A DNA stretch of 64,000 nt. It comes from Massilia niastensis DSM 21313. GTDB taxonomy: Bacteria > Pseudomonadota > Gammaproteobacteria > Burkholderiales > Burkholderiaceae_D. The DNA is taken from assembly GCF_000382345.1 (NCBI RefSeq), contig NZ_KB908076.1, positions 62,001 to 126,000 on the forward strand, given 5' to 3'. Shown one piece after another: positions 33,207-43,000 of this stretch. A program made the translations under genes and the position numbers. Under the pieces are notes generated by a model that did no database searches, was not told where the DNA came from, and saw only the letters and a list, made by a program, of their open reading frames with translations. Every line of letters begins with the position of its first letter. The stretch's first letter is position 1.

Positions 33207-35546
33207 ATGAACGACGCAGGCGCCCCGATCCTGACGAACTCGGCCTGGACCGAAGTCGGCCGCGCGCGGCCGCACGAATCGGCCGAGCTGCACGTGCTCG
33301 GCCAGGCCACCTATACCGACGACATCGCCGAGCTGGCGGGCACCCTGCACGCGGCGCTCGGCCTGTCGGCGCGCCCGCATGCGCGCATCGCGGCGATCGA
33401 CCTCGAACCGGTACGCGCCAGCCGCGGCGTGGTCGCGGTGCTGGGCGCCGCCGACATCCCCGGCACCAACGATTGCGGCCCGATCATCCACGACGATCCG
33501 ATCCTGGCCGACGGCCTGGTGCAGTACGTGGGCCAGCCGATCTTCATCGTGGTCGCCGACAGCCATGACAATGCGCGCCGCGCGGCGCGCCTGGCCAGGG
33601 TCGACTACGAAGACCTGCCGGCCATCCTCACGCCCCAGGAAGCGCGCGCCGCCGCATCGTATGTGCTGCCGCCGATGCGCCTGGCGCGCGGCGACGCGCT
33701 TCAAGCCTTCGCCGGCGCACCCCGCACCGTGAAGGGCGAGCTGCATGTGGGCGGGCAGGAACAGTTCTACCTCGAGGGCCAGGTCGCCTACGCCATTCCC
33801 GGCGAGGACCGCGGCATGCACGTGTACTGCTCGACCCAGCACCCGAGCGAGATGCAGCACGTGGTCGCGCATGCGCTCGGCCTGCACTCGCACCACGTGG
33901 TGGTCGAGTGCCGCCGCATGGGCGGCGGCTTCGGCGGCAAGGAGTCGCAGTCGGCCCTGTGGGCGGCGAGCGCCGCGATCGCGGCCGCGCGCCTGCGCCG
34001 CCCGGTCAAGCTGCGCGCCGACCGCGACGACGACATGCTCGTCACCGGCAAGCGCCACTGCTTCCACTACCTGTACGAAGTCGGCTACGACGATGCGGGC
34101 CGCATCCTGGCGGCGAAAGTCGACATGGTCACGCGCGCCGGCTTCTCGGCCGATTTGTCGGGCCCGGTCGCCACCCGCGCGGTCTGCCACTTCGACAATA
34201 CCTACTACCTGTCCGACGTCGAGATCCGCGCCGCCTGCGGCAAGACCAACACCCAGTCGAACACCGCCTTCCGCGGCTTCGGCGGGCCGCAGGGCGCGAT
34301 CGCGATCGAGTACGTGATCGACGAGATCGCGCGCGACCTGGGACGCGACCCGCTCGACATCCGGCGCCTGAACTTCTACGGCCGCCTTGATCGCAATGTC
34401 ACGCCCTACGGCCAGGAGGTCACCGACAACGTGATCCACGAGCTGGTCGCTGAGCTGGAGCAGAGCAGCGACTACCGCGCGCGGCGCGCCGCCATCGCCG
34501 ACTACAACCGCGCCAGCCCGGTGCTCAAGAAGGGCCTGGCGCTCACGCCGGTCAAGTTCGGCATCGCCTTCAACGTCACCCACCTGAACCAGGCGGGCGC
34601 GCTGGTGCACGTCTACGTGGACGGCTCGATCCTGGTCAACCATGGCGGCACCGAGATGGGGCAGGGCATCAACACCAAGGTGATGCAGGTGGTCGCGCAC
34701 GAACTGGGCGTGGACCTGGCGCGCGTGCGCGCCACCGCCACCAATACCAGCAAGGTCGCCAACACCTCGGCCACCGCCGCCTCCACCGGCGCCGACCTGA
34801 ACGGCAAGGCCGCGCAGGACGCGGCGCGCAGGATCCGCGAGCGCCTGGCCGCCTTCGCCGCGCAGCAGTACGGCGGCGCGGCCAGCGAAGTGCGCTTCGC
34901 GGCCGATACCGTGTTCGTGGGCGAGCTGGCGCTGCCGTTCGCGGAACTGGTGGCCAAGGCCTACCTGGCGCGGGTCCAGCTGTGGTCCGACGGCTTCTAC
35001 GCCACTCCCGGCCTGCACTGGGATCCGAAGACCATGAGCGGGCATCCGTTTTCCTACTACGCCTATGGCGCGGCGGTCTCGGAAGTGGTGGTCGACACCC
35101 TCACCGGCGAGTGGAGGCTGCTGCGCGCGGATGCGCTGTACGACGCCGGCCGCTCGCTCAACCCGGCGATCGACATCGGCCAGGTCGAAGGCGCCTTCAT
35201 CCAGGGCATGGGCTGGCTCACCACCGAGGAACTGTGGTGGAACCCGGCCGGCAAGCTGATGACGCATGCGCCGTCCACCTACAAGATCCCGGCCGTGTCG
35301 GACTGCCCGGAAGACTTCCGCGTGCGCCTGTTCGACAACGCCAACGCGACCGACAGCATCCACCGCTCGAAGGCGGTCGGCGAACCGCCGCTGCTGCTGC
35401 CGTTCTCGGTCTTCTTCGCGATCCGCGACGCCATCTCGGCGGTCGGCGGCCACCGGTTCAACCCGCCCTTGAACGCGCCGGCGACCAGCGAGGAAATCCT
35501 GAATGCCGTCGCCGCCGTCGAAGCGGCCAGCCTGCGGAGCGCCTGA
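33207..35546 (+). CDS. xdhB: xanthine dehydrogenase molybdenum subunit
   Basis: A 779-residue molybdopterin-binding subunit that hydroxylates hypoxanthine and xanthine to urate. Motifs MGGGFGGKESQ, the substrate arginine in NTAFRGFGGPQ, and the base glutamate in GEPPLLLPFSVFFAIRDAI are all visible. I chose ATG 33207 (after GAGGAGAACACC) over an earlier in-frame codon that would overlap xdhA. Its stop overlaps the start of xdhC (TGATG). Confidence 0.95.
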   Translation: MNDAGAPILTNSAWTEVGRARPHESAELHVLGQATYTDDIAELAGTLHAALGLSARPHARIAAIDLEPVRASRGVVAVLGAADIPGTNDCGPIIHDDPILADGLVQYVGQPIFIVVADSHDNARRAARLARVDYEDLPAILTPQEARAAASYVLPPMRLARGDALQAFAGAPRTVKGELHVGGQEQFYLEGQVAYAIPGEDRGMHVYCSTQHPSEMQHVVAHALGLHSHHVVVECRRMGGGFGGKESQSALWAASAAIAAARLRRPVKLRADRDDDMLVTGKRHCFHYLYEVGYDDAGRILAAKVDMVTRAGFSADLSGPVATRAVCHFDNTYYLSDVEIRAACGKTNTQSNTAFRGFGGPQGAIAIEYVIDEIARDLGRDPLDIRRLNFYGRLDRNVTPYGQEVTDNVIHELVAELEQSSDYRARRAAIADYNRASPVLKKGLALTPVKFGIAFNVTHLNQAGALVHVYVDGSILVNHGGTEMGQGINTKVMQVVAHELGVDLARVRATATNTSKVANTSATAASTGADLNGKAAQDAARRIRERLAAFAAQQYGGAASEVRFAADTVFVGELALPFAELVAKAYLARVQLWSDGFYATPGLHWDPKTMSGHPFSYYAYGAAVSEVVVDTLTGEWRLLRADALYDAGRSLNPAIDIGQVEGAFIQGMGWLTTEELWWNPAGKLMTHAPSTYKIPAVSDCPEDFRVRLFDNANATDSIHRSKAVGEPPLLLPFSVFFAIRDAISAVGGHRFNPPLNAPATSEEILNAVAAVEAASLRSA

Positions 35547-36538
35547 TGGACGACTGGCTGACAGCCGGACGCGCCGCGCCGGCGGTGCTGGTGACGGTCG
35601 CCGCGACCGAAGGCTCGGTGCCGCGCGAACCCGGCGCGAAGATGCTGGTGGCACGCGACGTCTTCCACGGCACCATCGGCGGCGGCCACCTCGAGCACCG
35701 CGCGCTGGAGATCGCGCGCGCCATGCTGGAGGAGGGCGGGAAGGGCGGCATGCGCCGGCTGGAACGCTTCGCGCTCGGTCCCAGCCTGGGCCAGTGCTGC
35801 GGCGGCATCGCCCATCTGGCCTTCGAAGCTGTCGACGCCGACCAGATGGCGCTGCTGGCGCAGCGCCGCAACGAGGATACCTGGCGCCTGGCGGCGCTCG
35901 ACGGCGAGCCCGACTGGGCGCTGTGCGACGGCGCCGGGCGCCGCTTCGCCGGAACCGCGGCGTTGTCGTTCGCCCGCGACAGCGGCACCCATGTGCTGAA
36001 GCAGGAGGGCGGACGCCGCTGGCTGGTCGACGCCGTGCTGGCGCCGCGCGCCCACCTGATGCTGTTCGGCGCCGGCCATGTCGGCGCCGCCATCGTGCGC
36101 GCCCTCGGCGAGCTGCCGTGCCGCGTGACCTGGGTCGACGAACGCGACGACCTGTTCCCGGCCGCGCTGCCGGGCAATGTGACGGTCGAGGCCACCGATA
36201 CCCCCGAGGCGCTGGTGGAAAGCGCCGCGCCCGGCACCAGTTTCCTGGTCATGACCCATAGCCATGCACTTGACCTGCGCCTGTGCCACGCGATACTGTC
36301 GCGTCCTGGCGCCGATTGGTTCGGCCTGATCGGCTCCGATACCAAGCGCCGCCAGTTCGAGCACCGCCTGCGCGAACGCGGCGTCGACGCCGCCCGCCTC
36401 GAGGCGATGGTCTGCCCCGTCGGGCTGCCCGGCATCGCGGGCAAGGCGCCCGCCGTGATCGCCGCGTCGGTCGCGGCCCAGCTCCTGGGCGTCTGGGAAG
36501 CCGCCGACCACCCTGTAGCCTCTTCGGAATCCAACTGA
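35546..36538 (+). CDS. xdhC: xanthine dehydrogenase accessory protein XdhC
   Basis: A 330-residue chaperone that sulfurates and inserts the molybdenum cofactor into XdhB. The N-terminal XdhC/CoxI domain has TEGSVPREPGAKML and GTIGGGHLE, with a CCGG cysteine pair at the turn (LGQCCGGIAHL). The C-terminal Rossmann domain has FGAGHVGAAIVRAL. ATG 35546 overlaps the xdhB stop. Its own stop overlaps guaD (TGATG), so the four genes are translationally coupled. Confidence 0.93.
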   Translation: MDDWLTAGRAAPAVLVTVAATEGSVPREPGAKMLVARDVFHGTIGGGHLEHRALEIARAMLEEGGKGGMRRLERFALGPSLGQCCGGIAHLAFEAVDADQMALLAQRRNEDTWRLAALDGEPDWALCDGAGRRFAGTAALSFARDSGTHVLKQEGGRRWLVDAVLAPRAHLMLFGAGHVGAAIVRALGELPCRVTWVDERDDLFPAALPGNVTVEATDTPEALVESAAPGTSFLVMTHSHALDLRLCHAILSRPGADWFGLIGSDTKRRQFEHRLRERGVDAARLEAMVCPVGLPGIAGKAPAVIAASVAAQLLGVWEAADHPVASSESN

Positions 36539-37848
36539 TGTCCACCGTACCAAACAACGTGCAGGCTTACCGAGCAAGCCTGCTCTACTTCCGCGCCGAT
36601 CCGGCGTTCGACGACCGGGCCGCCGTCTGGCATGAAGACGGCCTGCTGGTCGTCGAGGATGGCCGGGTCAAGGCCGCCGGCGACCATGCCAGCCTGCTCG
36701 GCAGCCTGCCGCCCGGCGTCGTCGCGCACGACTACCGCGGCAAGCTCATTTCGCCCGGCTTCATCGACACCCACCTGCATTACCCGCAGACCGACATGAT
36801 CGCCTCGCCGGCGCCGGGCCTGCTGCCGTGGCTCGACACCTATACCTTCCCGACCGAGCGCCGCTTCGCGGACCCGGCGCATGCGCGTTCGGTGGCCGAA
36901 TTCTTCCTCGACGAGCTGCTGCGCTGCGGCACCACGACCGCGGTGGTGTACTGCACCGTGCATCCGGGTTCCGTGGACGCCTTCTTCGAGGCCAGCGAAG
37001 CGCGCAGCTTGCGCATGGTGGCCGGCAAGGTGCTGATGGACCGCCACTGCCCCGACTTCCTGCGCGACCTCGAAGGCGACCTGGGCGAGACCGAAGCCCT
37101 GATCAACAAGTGGCACAAGCGCGGCCGCTCGCTGTACGCGATCACCCCGCGCTTCGCGCCCACCTCGACCGACACCCAGCTGCGCCTGACCGGCGAGCTG
37201 GCGGCCGCCTATCCCGACACCTTCATCCAGACCCACGTGTCCGAGAACAAGGACGAATGCCGCTGGGTCGGCGAACTGTTCCCGCAGGCGCGCAGCTACC
37301 TGGACGTCTACGAACGGGTCGGCCTGATGCGCCCGCGCGCGCTGTTCGGCCATTGCATCTGGCTCGACGACGAGGACTTCGCGCGGATGGCGGCCACCGG
37401 TTCGGCGGCGGCGGTGTGCCCGACCTCGAACCTGTTCCTGGGCAGCGGCCTGTTCGACTTCGAGCGCGCCGACGGCGCCCGCGCGCTGCTCTCGCTCGGC
37501 ACCGACGTCGGCGCCGGCACCTCGTTCTCGATGCTGCAGACCATGAACGAAGCCTACAAGGTGGCGCGCCTGAAGGGCAGCTACCTGCCGGCGCTGCGCA
37601 TGTTCTACCTCGCCACCCTGGGCGCGGCGCGCAGCATGGGCCTGGAGGGCACGATCGGCAGCTTCGCGCCGGGCGCGGAGGCCGACTTCGTGGTGCTCGA
37701 TCCGAAGGCGACCCCGCTGCTGGCGCGCCGCACCGGGCATTGCAACTCGCTGGAGGAACTGCTGTTCGCGCTGGCGCTGCTGGGCGACGACCGCACGATC
37801 GCCGCGACCTATTCGGCCGGGCGCCAGGTGCATACACGCGACGCCTGA
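36538..37848 (+). CDS. guaD: guanine deaminase
   Basis: A 436-residue amidohydrolase converting guanine to xanthine, the substrate of the adjacent XdhAB. Metal and substrate motifs are FIDTHLHYPQTDM, TFIQTHVSENKDE, FGHCIWLDDED and GTDVGAGTSFSML. Length is typical for bacterial GuaD. ATG 36538 overlaps the xdhC stop. It ends the xdh operon; a long inverted repeat follows 13 bases later. Confidence 0.95.
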   Translation: MSTVPNNVQAYRASLLYFRADPAFDDRAAVWHEDGLLVVEDGRVKAAGDHASLLGSLPPGVVAHDYRGKLISPGFIDTHLHYPQTDMIASPAPGLLPWLDTYTFPTERRFADPAHARSVAEFFLDELLRCGTTTAVVYCTVHPGSVDAFFEASEARSLRMVAGKVLMDRHCPDFLRDLEGDLGETEALINKWHKRGRSLYAITPRFAPTSTDTQLRLTGELAAAYPDTFIQTHVSENKDECRWVGELFPQARSYLDVYERVGLMRPRALFGHCIWLDDEDFARMAATGSAAAVCPTSNLFLGSGLFDFERADGARALLSLGTDVGAGTSFSMLQTMNEAYKVARLKGSYLPALRMFYLATLGAARSMGLEGTIGSFAPGAEADFVVLDPKATPLLARRTGHCNSLEELLFALALLGDDRTIAATYSAGRQVHTRDA

Positions 37849-37860
37849 GGGAGCTTTGCA

Positions 37861-37963
37861 GGGTGGGCGGATTCCCGCCCACGCGTCGACTGGTATCGGT
37901 TCCGGTATCGCGCTCGAAGATCTGGCCGCTAACTATCTACGCGTGGGCGGAATCCGCCCACCC
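37861..37963. repeat. long imperfect inverted repeat after guaD
   Basis: The left arm (37861-37886), with core GTGGGCGGATTCCCGCCCAC, and the right arm (37939-37963) are complementary over about 25 bases except one extra C. Each arm is itself a small hairpin. They are separated by 52 bases with no gene. Such dyad pairs downstream of genes are common dispersed repeats in Massilia-like genomes (recalled, not searched) and may act as a terminator. Confidence 0.65.
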
Positions 37964-38054
37964 TACAATATTGCAAACGGTTAATGAAGCAGTTAGAGTT
38001 GCGCGAGCCATCCGGCGGCCCCTGCGCCGCCGCCAACCCATCCTGAGAGTATTT

Positions 38055-39554
38055 ATGCACAAGACATTGACCGGCAGCGTCATGTTGGCGCTGGCCATCG
38101 CCGGCGCCTGCCAGCCGGCCTGGGCCAGAAGCCCGGCCGCCAGCGCCAATGAAGCCGCCACCGCGCGCCACTACGCATCCCTGATCGCCGGCGAGCAGCC
38201 GAAGGTGGCCGAGCTGACCCTGTTCTTCACCCAGATGCCGAAGGGCGGCGACCTGCACCACCATTACTCGGGTTCGGTCTACGCCGAACAGTACGTGGAC
38301 TTCCTCGACAAGCAGGGCCTGTGCGTGAACAAGCAGACCTACCGCATCGAGACCGACAAGGCGGTGATCGCCGCCGAGCGGGCCAAGCCGGCCGCCGAGC
38401 GCAACTGCCTGTCGAGCGCCGAAGTCTATGCCGACGACCATACTTTCCGCGAGCTGCTGCAGCGCTGGTCGAACAAGGACTTCGCCAACCATGGCGCGCT
38501 CCAGCCGCCGCCCGACCGCCTGTTCTTCCAGACCTTCGGCTTCTTCGGCCCGGTCTCGAACGCCAACTTCCGCGAAGGCCTGCAGGAACTGAAAAAGCGC
38601 GCGATCGCCGAGAACGTCGGCTACATCGAGACCATGTTCAAGCTCTCGCCCTTCGTCGCCAATGCCGACTTCGACCAGAAGGCCTGGCTGAACGTCGACA
38701 ACAACGCCGCCCTCGAGGCCGAGCTGCGCGCCGCGCTCGGCGCCCTGGAGCAGGACCCGGCCTTCGCCAGGTCCACCAGCGACTTCGTGGCCAGGATCCA
38801 GGAAGCGGCCGAAGGCATCGACGACGAGCGCTTCACCATGCGCTACCAGACCTATGTGCTGCGCCTGCTGAACCCGTCGCAGGTGTTCTCGTCGATGGTG
38901 TCGGGCTTCAAGGCCGCCACCATGAACGACAAGATCGTGGGCGTCAACATCGTCGGCCAGGAAAGCGCCAATGTCTCGATGCGCGACTACACCCTGCACA
39001 TGAAGATGTTCCGCTTCCTGAAGTCGGTCTATCCGAAGGTGAAGGTGGCGATGCATGCGGGCGAGCTGGCCATGGGCGACGTGCCGCCGGAAGGCCTGAA
39101 GTTCCACATCGACCAGGCCCTGGTGGTGGCGGGCGCCCACCGCATCGGCCATGGCCTCGACCTGGTGCATGAGAGCAATGCACCCGAGATCATGAAGAAG
39201 ATGCGCGAGGACGATATTCCGGTCGAGATCAACCTGACCTCGAATGCCTTCATCAATGGTGTCGAGGGCGCGAACCACCCGATCAACCTGTACCGTAAAT
39301 ACGGCGTGCCCTATGTGATCTCGACCGACGACGCCGGCGTGACCCGCCACACGCTGTCGAACGAGTACGTGCTGTTCGCCAGCCGCTACAAGCCGGCCTA
39401 TGCGGAAATGAAGCGGACGTCGTACAACAGCATCCGCTATGCCTTCCTCTCCGTGGCAGAAAAGCAACGCTTGACCCGCCAGCTCGACCAGCGTTTTGCA
39501 GCCTTCGAAGCCAGGGTCGCGGCCCTGGCGAAGACCGCCAAGCCCTCGAAGTAA
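38055..39554 (+). CDS. secreted adenosine deaminase, ADGF type
   Basis: A 499-residue exported enzyme: signal peptide ends AWA (about residue 24), then a long N-terminal extension and the amidohydrolase barrel. Zinc motif H68-x-H70 lies in MPKGGDLHHHYSGS; HAGE, GHGLDLVH and STDDAGVTRH supply the other catalytic residues. Cytosolic adenosine deaminases are about 340 residues; the extra N-terminus and signal match the ADGF/ADA2 class. It would turn external adenosine or deoxyadenosine into inosine. Start ATG 38055; upstream frame is out of family. Confidence 0.9.
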   Translation: MHKTLTGSVMLALAIAGACQPAWARSPAASANEAATARHYASLIAGEQPKVAELTLFFTQMPKGGDLHHHYSGSVYAEQYVDFLDKQGLCVNKQTYRIETDKAVIAAERAKPAAERNCLSSAEVYADDHTFRELLQRWSNKDFANHGALQPPPDRLFFQTFGFFGPVSNANFREGLQELKKRAIAENVGYIETMFKLSPFVANADFDQKAWLNVDNNAALEAELRAALGALEQDPAFARSTSDFVARIQEAAEGIDDERFTMRYQTYVLRLLNPSQVFSSMVSGFKAATMNDKIVGVNIVGQESANVSMRDYTLHMKMFRFLKSVYPKVKVAMHAGELAMGDVPPEGLKFHIDQALVVAGAHRIGHGLDLVHESNAPEIMKKMREDDIPVEINLTSNAFINGVEGANHPINLYRKYGVPYVISTDDAGVTRHTLSNEYVLFASRYKPAYAEMKRTSYNSIRYAFLSVAEKQRLTRQLDQRFAAFEARVAALAKTAKPSK

Positions 39555-39566
39555 TTCCTGCCTCCC

Positions 39567-39589
39567 GGTCCGGACGCCCCGTCCGGACC
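39567..39589 (+). terminator. hairpin after the adenosine deaminase gene
   Basis: GGTCCGGAC (39567-39575) and GTCCGGACC (39581-39589) are perfect 9-bp arms around GCCCC, 12 bases after the stop. No T-run follows. Confidence 0.6.
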
Positions 39590-39644
39590 ACCTCCCGGTT
39601 ACGCCAGCCCTGTGACTTTTTGACCATAGATTGTCACGGAACAA

Positions 39645-39673
39645 ACATTTGTCGTCTTCATGCGACAAAATGT
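39645..39673. promoter_or_regulatory. extended dyad upstream of the Oar-like receptor
   Basis: ACATTTGTCG (39645-39654) and CGACAAAATGT (39663-39673) pair over ten bases with one bulged A, around an 8-base spacer. It lies about 70 bases upstream of TATAAT (39737). An operator role is plausible but unproven. Confidence 0.45.
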
Positions 39674-40070
39674 CTTGTCACATCACGGCTTTGCTGAATT
39701 TTTAAGCAAAAAAATTTCGCTTGAGAACGCCGCCCGTATAATCCCGCCTGTGAATTTTCTTGGGGAAACTCTTGAATCCGTGACGTAACAATGGCGCCTT
39801 TGATGTATTTATTTGCGGAAGCTATAAATAATTAAAGGAAAACGAATTTGCCGCGTTGTTAACACTCATGCATATTGGCCACGATGTCCGAGGCTTGATG
39901 TTGTCACTCCGCCATGTAACTTCGTTGACATATGGGAACGTTACAATCGCCGCCGTCTGCTTGGCTGGCCCGCCGGCGCACCAATGCCGCACCACTAGAT
40001 TGCAGTACTGTAAAGAGGGATGCCCATAGGGTATCCATAAATAACTATTAAGTTCTTTTTGGGGTAATCA

Positions 40071-43000
40071 ATGATCACTCAACAACAGATCCGGCTTACA
40101 AAGTTGGCGCTGGCTTTGTCGGTTGCACTGGCGGCATCACCGTCGTTCGCACAGAACACCACCTCCGCCATCGGCGGCCGCATCGCCAGCGCAGACGGCA
40201 AGCCGGCTGCCGGCGCCCAGGTGCAGATCGTTCACGCCGAGTCGGGTTCTGTCAGCAATGTCACCACGGACACTGAAGGCCGTTACGTCGCACGCGGCCT
40301 GCGCGTCGGCGGTCCCTACACGATCATTATCACCAAGGACGGTGTCACGGAACGTCGCGAAAACGTGTACGTCGAGCTGGCCCAGACCGCGGCGGTCGAC
40401 GCCACCCTGGGTTCGTCGATGCAGACCGTGACCGTGACCGGCGCCGCCGTCCGCTCGGAACTGTTCACCCGTAACAACATGGGCGCGGGCACCGCGATCA
40501 GCAACACCGAACTGCAGACCCAGGCATCGATCAACCGCAACCTGCAGGACTACGCCCGTGCCGACCCGCGCGTGTCGCAGACCGACAAGGAACGCGGCGA
40601 ACTGTCCGTGGCCGGCCAGAACTCGCGCTACAACTCGCTGACCATCGACGGCGTCGCGATCAACGACACCTTCGGCCTGGAAGCCAACGGCAGCCCGACC
40701 GCGCGCCAGCCGATCTCGATCGAAGCGATCCAGTCGGTGCAGGTCAACGTCGCCAACTACGACGTGACCCAGAAAGGCTACACCGGCGGCAACATCAACG
40801 CCGTGACCAAGTCGGGCACCAACAGCTACAAGGGTGGCGCCTACTACGTGTTCCGCAACGACACCATGTCGGGCGACCGTTACAACCCGACCAACGACAC
40901 CTACAGCGAACCGCCGAAGTCGAAGGAAACCACCAAGGGCCTGTGGGCCAGCGGCCCGCTGGTCAAGGACAAGCTGTTCATCTTCGCCCTGGCGGAGAAC
41001 TTCGAAAGCTCGCGCTCGCGTCCGGCCTTCGGCCCGATCGGCAGCGATGCCGGCACCACCGTCGGCATCACCCAGTCGTCGATCGCCGCTGCGCAGAACA
41101 TCGCCCAGAGCGTCTACGGCGCCGACATCGGCGGCCCGACCGTGGCGGACGGCTCGTCCATGACCTCGAAAGAGCGCATGGTCAAGTTCGACTGGAACAT
41201 CAACGACGACCACCGCGCCAACCTGCGCTACGCCAAGACCGACCAGAGCGAGCCGTTCTTCCCGAGCTTCTCGGCGACCGGCATCGGCTTCTCGTCGAGC
41301 TTCTACCGCCAGGAAAAATCGATCGAGACCGTGGTCGCCCAGCTGTTCTCGGACTGGACCCCGACCTTCTCGACCGAGCTGAAGTTCTCGACCCGCTCCT
41401 ACGATTCGGTCCCGCAGAACGCGACCGCCATGCCGGCCGTCTCGCTGCAGTTCTCGGGCCCGCTGCCTGCCGGTGCACCGGCTGGCACGCCGACCGGTAA
41501 CCGTTTCATCAACTTCGGTACCGAGTACAGCCGTCACAACAACGTGCTGGGCACCGATACCAAGGACATCTACGCGGGCGCCAACTGGATCGTCGGCGAC
41601 CACGAGATCAAGTTCGGTACCGACCACACGAAGAACAAGGTCTACAACGCCTTCCTGCAGGGCGTGTACGGCCAGTACACCTTCGGCTGCATCGCCTCGA
41701 CCGATGCAAATTTCTACAGCTTCGGCGCCCTGGCCGACTGCGGCCGCGCAAGCACTGCCCAGATCGAGGCTTCCGTGCTGGAGAACTTCCGCCGTGGCCG
41801 TCCGACCTTCTACAACGTGCAAGTCCCGGCAGCCGGTACCTCGCTGTCCCAGGCAGCCGCCCAGTTCGAAGTCAAGAACACCGGCCTGTTCCTCCAGGAT
41901 ACCTGGACCGTCAACGACCAGCTGACCCTGACCTACGGCGTTCGCTATGACCGCAACGACGTCGGCGGCCGTCCGCTGGCCAACGCCGCCGTGGCCCAGC
42001 CTGTGGTGGCCGGCAACCCGGCAACCGGCGCGCGCCAGACCGGCGGCTTCGGCTTCGACAACACCCGCACCATCGACGGCCAGGACCTGGTCCAGCCGCG
42101 CTTCGGCTTCAACTACCGCTTCGACAAGCAGCCGCGTCCGACCCAGCTGCGTGGCGGCGTCGGCCTGTTCCAGGGTGCGGCGGCGACCGTGTGGATGTCG
42201 AACCCGTTCTCGAACCCGGGCGTCGCAACCCGCTTCGTGAGCTGCTCGACCACCGGCGCGGTGAAGTGCCCGACCGGTGACGGCCTGTTCAGCATCAACC
42301 CGGCCACCCAGCCGAACGTGCCTGGCGTGACCCCGGCGGCCAACGTCGACATCCTGGATCCGAGCTTCAAGCAGCCGTCGATCTGGAAGGCCAACCTGGC
42401 ATTCGAAACCGAACTGCCGTGGTACGGCATCGTGTTCGGCGCCGAGTACCTGTACACCAAGAACAAGGACAGCATCTACTACGAAAACCTGAACCTGGGC
42501 GCAGCGACCGCGACCGGCTCGGATGGCCGTCAGCTGTTCTGGAACGCCGGTGGCCGCGACGCCTCCTGCTTCTCGGTGGCCAACGGTACCGTCAACCTGC
42601 GTTCGGGCTGCGTGACCTCGAAGGCGCTGAGCAACCTGAGCTACGGTAACGTGCTGCTGGCCAAGGGCACCGACGAGGGACGCGCCAAGATCACCACCGT
42701 GTCGCTGTCGCGTCCGCTGACCAAGGGCTTCGGCTGGTCGCTGGCCTTCAGCCACACCGATGCGACCGAAGTCTCGCCGCTGACCTCGTCGACCTCGAAC
42801 TCGAACTTCACCGGCCGCTCCGTATTCAACCCGAACGAAGAAGTCGCCGCGACCTCGAGCTATGTCGTGAAGAACCGCGTGAACGCGCTGCTGAACTTCC
42901 AGCAGAAGTTCTTCGGCAGCTACAACACCCGCCTCGGCATCTTCTATGAAGGCCGTTCGGGCAAGCCGTTCAGCTGGACCTTCAACAACGACATGAACGG

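Larger units (their letters stand above)
39555..40070. other. long intergenic region upstream of the Oar-like receptor
   Basis: This 516-base, AT-rich gap holds a terminator-like hairpin (39567-39589), an extended dyad (39645-39673), a -10-like TATAAT at 39737-39742 and repeated TTGTCAC blocks (39631, 39674 and 39902). No gene is supported. The size suggests a complex promoter for the following 1140-residue receptor. Confidence 0.5.
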
